DNA of 35,481 nt from an uncultured Lachnospiraceae bacterium (GTDB lineage Bacteria; Bacillota; Clostridia; Lachnospirales; Lachnospiraceae), in NCBI GenBank assembly GCA_946414825.1, contig CAMKQB010000018.1, positions 1 to 35,481 of the forward strand, in the 5' to 3' direction. The notes below the pieces were generated by a model. That model did no database searches and was not told the origin of the DNA. It saw only the letters and a program-made list of their open reading frames with translations. Made by a program: the position numbers and the translations under genes. Positions 31,771 to 35,481 of this stretch are shown piece after piece. How positions within the stretch are numbered: position 1 is the first letter of the stretch; the number at the start of each line of letters is the position of its first letter.

Positions 31771-31774
31771 ACCT

Positions 31775-32524
31775 CTATACCACTTTAATATCTACAACGT
31801 TACTGTAAATATCCCCAGGATATTTATCTGTTATCACACACACGCCACCGAAATCAGAAAATGTAACCGCCGACGATATACCGAACTTGTCATGATCTGC
31901 CAGCACATATCTCTGACCAGGCTGAGTGTTCTCGATAGCAACTCTCTTGATAAGCGCTTCTCTTACATCCGGAGTAGTGAAGCCCAGCTTCATATTAACA
32001 CCATTTGTTCCAAAGAAGCCCTTGGTGAAATGATATTTCTGAATGTGCAGTATGGCATCCGATCCAACTATTGCCTCGGTATTTTCCTTAAGCTCACCGC
32101 CTATCAGCATTACCTTCAGACTCTTCCTTACCAGGTCCTTCGCGTGTGAAACAGAGTTAGTCACATAGGTAGCATTTTTCTCTGTTATGTAGCTTGTCAT
32201 ATATTCCGTAGTAGTTCCCGAATCAAGATATACGTAGTCTCCAGGGACTATAAGGGATGCAGCATACTTCGCTATTCTAAGCTTCTCATCTCTATTGATA
32301 GATTCCTTCGCCAGTACAGATAGTTCCTGGGATGTCGGTGGTTCGTCAAGCGCGACTGCTCCGCCAAATACCTTAATAAGCTTACCTTCCTGACTAAGTG
32401 AAATGATATCACGCCTAATAGTAGATTCTGATACACCCAGGTTCTCTTTCAACTCCTGAACGGTAGCACTTTTATTCTTATTAACTTCCTTTAGAATAAG
32501 CATCTTACGTTCTTCAGTGAGCAC
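31775..32524 (-). CDS. DeoR-family transcriptional regulator
   Basis: The 249-residue protein has the DeoR N-terminal winged helix (ATVQELKENLGVSESTIRRD, residues 19-38, then LSQEGKLIKVFGGAV) and a C-terminal DeoRC sugar-phosphate sensor domain with YLDSGTTTEYM, VTNSVSH, LIGGEL and DHDKFG. It starts with GTG whose G is the last base of the ptsI stop codon, with AAGGGG upstream, so translation is tightly coupled to ptsI. DeoR/FruR-type members repress sugar-PTS operons and are relieved by phosphosugars; here it probably controls the fbp-ptsI-deoR set itself. Confidence 0.92.
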   Translation of the reverse strand: MLTEERKMLILKEVNKNKSATVQELKENLGVSESTIRRDIISLSQEGKLIKVFGGAVALDEPPTSQELSVLAKESINRDEKLRIAKYAASLIVPGDYVYLDSGTTTEYMTSYITEKNATYVTNSVSHAKDLVRKSLKVMLIGGELKENTEAIVGSDAILHIQKYHFTKGFFGTNGVNMKLGFTTPDVREALIKRVAIENTQPGQRYVLADHDKFGISSAVTFSDFGGVCVITDKYPGDIYSNVVDIKVV

Positions 32525-34179
32525 TAAATCATCCCCTTCTCATCCTTATATTCCTGTACATTTGTCTCAAGCACAATTTTTCTAAGCGGCAGAATTCTTC
32601 CCGGTGATACAGACAGTTCATCGTATCCCATAGCAAGGAACTCCTTTGTCAGACTCAGATCTGATCCAAGTTCTCCACATATACCAGCCCATGCTCCGCC
32701 CTTATGAGCACCGTCAACTATCATCTTAAGCATCTTCATAAGTCCCGGATGATGTGAATCATAGAACTCGTCAAGGCTTTGATTCTGACGATCAATAGCA
32801 AGGGTGTACTGTGTCAGATCGTTGGTTCCAACTGAGAAGAAATCAACCTCCTGCGCCAGTTCCTCTGCCATCATAACAGCCGCTGGTGTCTCAATCATGA
32901 TTCCAAGCTCAATATTTTTATCATAGGATATTCCATCAGCATCCAGACCAGCCTTAACCTCTGCAACTATTTCCTTGATCTTCTTAACCTCATCAACCGA
33001 AATAATCATTGGGAACATTATAGATATCTTGCCAAATGCTGAAGCACGGAGTATGGCTCTCAGCTGAGTTTTGAATATCTCAGGCCTTGTGAGGCATATT
33101 CTGATAGCTCTGAGACCCATTGCCGGATTCTCTTCCTGCGGCAGATTGAAATAGTCCGCCTGCTTATCTGCACCTATATCCAGCGTACGAATAATGACCT
33201 TCTTACCTGCCATCGTCTCCGCAACCTGCTTATAGATAGCAAACTGTTCTTCCTCTGTTGGATAGTCATCCGATCCAAGATAAATGAACTCTGAACGGAA
33301 CAGTCCTATTCCACCGGCATCATTTTTCAGAACAAGTCCCAGATCCTTTGTATTTCCGATGTTTGCATATAGATTGATATGCTGTCCATCAAGAGTAACA
33401 TTATCTTTACCCTTCAGCTGTTCCAGAAGAGCCTTCTTTTCCTGCTCCTCAAAAACTATTTTTTTCTTTGCCGCCAACACCTCAGGGTCAGGGTCAATAT
33501 ATACTTTTCCCTCGAATCCGTCAACTATTGCATCTCTTCCATCCATCTCATCTGTGAGCGGAATATCACAGCCGATAATAGCAGGAATGTTCATAGTCTT
33601 AGCAAGAATAGATGTATGCGAATTAGCACTGCCATGAACAGTTACGAAGGAAAGTATCTTATCCTTATCCATCTGAACTGTTTCTGATGGAGCCAGATCA
33701 TCAGCAACCACAATAACCGGTTCATCACTGTCGATTCCACCTGCAGAAGCACCTGAGAGAACATTTATCACTCTTTCGGAAATGTCCTTAACATCAGCAG
33801 CTCTTCCTCTGAAATATTCATCATCCATATCGAGAAACATCTTCTGGAAATTATCTCCAGTAGTTGCAACTGCAAACTCAGCGTTCACTTCCTGTGTACG
33901 GATTATATTTTCAACAGAGTCTATATAGTCTCCGTCCTCTACCATCATCTGATGCGCTTCGAAGATTTCTGCGCCTGCCTCTCCGACCTCCTTTACAGCC
34001 TTGTCATAAAGCGCCTGCAACTGTTCAATTGCGGTTTCACGTGCCGCCGCATATCTCTCTATCTCCGCTTCAACGTCCGTCACCTTCTCACGTTTAACTG
34101 ACTGCTCAGCCTTCTTATAAACCGAAAGCCTTCCAATGGCCACGCCCTCAAATACGGCTTTACCCTCTAGTATAATCAT
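32524..34179 (-). CDS. ptsI: Phosphotransferase system enzyme I
   Basis: The 551-residue protein passes phosphate from PEP to HPr for sugar uptake. The N-terminal domain has the phosphorylated His188 in HGSANSHTSILAK (family form GGRTSHTAI). The C-terminal PEP domain carries GLFRSEFIYLG, AIRICLTRPEIFKTQLRAI, IGIMIETPAAV, FFSVGTNDLTQYTLA and ICGELGSD. It is a little shorter than the common about 575 residues but all motifs are present. GGAGGGG precedes the ATG. It starts 17 bp after fbp and overlaps the regulator by one base. No HPr gene or sugar-specific EII lies in the window. Confidence 0.96.
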   Translation of the reverse strand: MIILEGKAVFEGVAIGRLSVYKKAEQSVKREKVTDVEAEIERYAAARETAIEQLQALYDKAVKEVGEAGAEIFEAHQMMVEDGDYIDSVENIIRTQEVNAEFAVATTGDNFQKMFLDMDDEYFRGRAADVKDISERVINVLSGASAGGIDSDEPVIVVADDLAPSETVQMDKDKILSFVTVHGSANSHTSILAKTMNIPAIIGCDIPLTDEMDGRDAIVDGFEGKVYIDPDPEVLAAKKKIVFEEQEKKALLEQLKGKDNVTLDGQHINLYANIGNTKDLGLVLKNDAGGIGLFRSEFIYLGSDDYPTEEEQFAIYKQVAETMAGKKVIIRTLDIGADKQADYFNLPQEENPAMGLRAIRICLTRPEIFKTQLRAILRASAFGKISIMFPMIISVDEVKKIKEIVAEVKAGLDADGISYDKNIELGIMIETPAAVMMAEELAQEVDFFSVGTNDLTQYTLAIDRQNQSLDEFYDSHHPGLMKMLKMIVDGAHKGGAWAGICGELGSDLSLTKEFLAMGYDELSVSPGRILPLRKIVLETNVQEYKDEKGMI

Positions 34180-34196
34180 TTAATGCGACCCCTCCT

Positions 34197-35481
34197 TTAC
34201 TTACTCTTCTCTTTGATGAGACCCAGACTGTAGCATTCCAATAGCTCCTCCAGGTCAAATATCTGTTTTTCAATTTCCTTACCAATATCTGTATCCTTGA
34301 CCAGCAAACGACGTTTCATGGTTTCGGTCACATACATTTCCGGAGTATTAACTCCATCCCTTTCAAACTGTCTATGTTCTGCAAGTGCCAAATGATGCGA
34401 ATTGAAGATCAGCGTATATCCGGCAATTCCAGTCTTGCTGTGATATGCCTTCGACAAACCTCCGTCTATTACGTAAAGCTTTCCATTTGCCTTAACCGGC
34501 TTCTCGCCCTTTGCAACCTTTACAGGAACATGACCATTAATTATATGCGCATGCTCCTTATCCATTTCGAATTCCTCAAATATCTTGTTGCAATATTCTT
34601 CCTTACCGGAAAACTCATAATAGGAATTCAAATGTTCCTTCGAGAGAGACTTATCATCAATGAATATGTGTTCAAAGGTTGCCATCCTGTCCTTACCGAA
34701 AAGCGGTGACACGGCACCTGCCCACATATACCACATCATATCCACCGCTGACTGCTTTCTCTCCGGGGCATCATCTCCGTCAACAAAATACGAATCGATT
34801 ATCTTCTCTTCGAAATAATCCATCAGGTCTCTTCCCGAGAAACTACCCTCATCGGTTTTTAGAACCAGGAACTCCCCTTTCTCATCCATCGGTATACAAC
34901 CATGGAAAAGGAGATTATTGTTGCATATCTTATACATGCTTCCGTGGGAATATAAGAATTTGATATGCTTCTGAAGTCTCCTGCTATGAAGAAAAGAATA
35001 CTTGAGAGTTTCAATCAGCCGGCTTTCCTCCGGCGTCAGCTCATAAGGACTATCCGGATTGATAGTTGGGAAATGCTTATCCAGCAGATTATATTCCGTA
35101 CCTCCGATAACCACCGTACCCTTCTCATAATCAATCTTATCCAGAAGAAGTCTATCATCCATATCATATTCCGGATGCCTCTTAATCAACTGTCCTTCAA
35201 GTTTAAGTTCAATCACAGTTATTGCCTTGCACATTTTCGCCGCCAGCTCCGGAGCCACCGAATCATACTTATTATCATCCAGCAAATGCGGTCTGAAGCA
35301 TTTACATTCGTCTCCCCTATACACATCATCCGCGAACATAGATAAAGGTCTTAAGTTTATTCCATATCCATCCTCAAGAACATCAAAGGAATTATAATTA
35401 GTTGCAATCCTAAGAACGGTTGCGATACATGCTTCATTTCCAGAAGCAGCACCCATCCAGCTAATATCATGATTACCCCAT
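34197..35481 (-). CDS. fbp: Fructose-1,6-bisphosphatase class III, C-terminal part (cut by right edge)
   Basis: The frame is open to the right edge: before the first ATG in the frame the codons read WGNHDISWMGAASGNEAC, which includes the metallophosphatase GNHD motif, so the N-terminal about 210-230 residues lie outside the window. Further features are IDGGLSKAYHSKTGIAGYTL, HIINGHVPVKVAKGEKP and SFSGRDLMDYFEEK, which are typical of FBPase III of Firmicutes (about 640-670 residues). The enzyme hydrolyses fructose-1,6-bisphosphate in gluconeogenesis and is manganese dependent. It is the upstream gene of the fbp-ptsI-deoR set, which pairs gluconeogenesis with PTS uptake. Confidence 0.95.
   Translation of the reverse strand, partial: WGNHDISWMGAASGNEACIATVLRIATNYNSFDVLEDGYGINLRPLSMFADDVYRGDECKCFRPHLLDDNKYDSVAPELAAKMCKAITVIELKLEGQLIKRHPEYDMDDRLLLDKIDYEKGTVVIGGTEYNLLDKHFPTINPDSPYELTPEESRLIETLKYSFLHSRRLQKHIKFLYSHGSMYKICNNNLLFHGCIPMDEKGEFLVLKTDEGSFSGRDLMDYFEEKIIDSYFVDGDDAPERKQSAVDMMWYMWAGAVSPLFGKDRMATFEHIFIDDKSLSKEHLNSYYEFSGKEEYCNKIFEEFEMDKEHAHIINGHVPVKVAKGEKPVKANGKLYVIDGGLSKAYHSKTGIAGYTLIFNSHHLALAEHRQFERDGVNTPEMYVTETMKRRLLVKDTDIGKEIEKQIFDLEELLECYSLGLIKEKSK

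Noticed and set aside
1..35481. Prophage, insertion sequence or defence island
   Set aside because: No integrase, transposase, phage, Cas or toxin-antitoxin gene is seen; the NYN-LOTUS protein and CbxX ATPase stand among metabolic genes.
35457..35481. Truncated fbp as a pseudogene
   Set aside because: The frame is open through GNHD to the edge, so the missing N-terminus is due to the window boundary.

Overview
The window looks like chromosomal DNA of a strictly anaerobic, low-GC Firmicute, most likely a Lachnospiraceae member (Butyrivibrio, Pseudobutyrivibrio or Roseburia-like). This rests on the gene content: class III anaerobic ribonucleotide reductase with an NrdG2-type activase, class III fructose-bisphosphatase, SEC-C methionine aminopeptidase, a small Cys-rich DUF6472-like protein, Thr-Glu-rich low-complexity lipoproteins, and palindromic repeats built on ATTTGCA and GGGACGGTTCTC. 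No species can be fixed from sequence alone. Most genes are on the minus strand. Both edges cut genes: an FtsX-type permease on the left and fructose-bisphosphatase on the right.

Layout. 1-1817 (minus): a promoter and leader RNA resembling a yybP-ykoY manganese riboswitch with an intrinsic terminator, then a second promoter with a perfect inverted-repeat operator, then a MacB/LolD-type ABC ATPase and its FtsX permease. 1911-3134 (plus): membrane-anchored transglutaminase-like protein, converging on trxB. 3124-8402 (minus): zinc-ribbon membrane protein, nrdG2, a NrdR-box pair and promoter, nrdD with a fused C-terminal redoxin domain, then trxB; together they suggest a self-contained route from NADPH to anaerobic dNTP synthesis. 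8472-12816 (minus): lipoprotein, lysA, a composite palindromic repeat, GTG-initiated map, and a Nudix hydrolase. 12903-14607 (plus): pta and a rhomboid protease with a shared bidirectional terminator.

14624-24789 (minus): murI, thiG, an AI-2E-type transporter fused to a YunG-like domain and a small Cys protein form one group. Upstream lies a probable long operon of an Ldh_2 oxidoreductase, a 119-aa unknown, an aldo/keto reductase with two [4Fe-4S] motifs, a four-TM unknown and a NYN nuclease with two OST-HTH/LOTUS domains, preceded by a CbxX-type AAA+ ATPase with its own promoter. 24820-26458 (plus): AGCS sodium/alanine symporter, followed by a second composite repeat. 26582-30797: a large secreted, C-terminally anchored protein (minus) divergent from a 582-aa regulator with two HTH modules (plus).

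30803-35481 (minus): tRNA-Arg(ACG) preceded by four adjacent hairpins, a Sfp-type phosphopantetheinyl transferase, and a carbon cluster transcribed fbp (class III), ptsI, DeoR-type regulator.

The points most worth following are the manganese-type riboswitch ahead of an ABC exporter, the NrdD-redoxin/TrxB arrangement with a textbook NrdR operator pair, the AI-2E/YunG fusion and the bacterial NYN-LOTUS protein in a metabolic operon.
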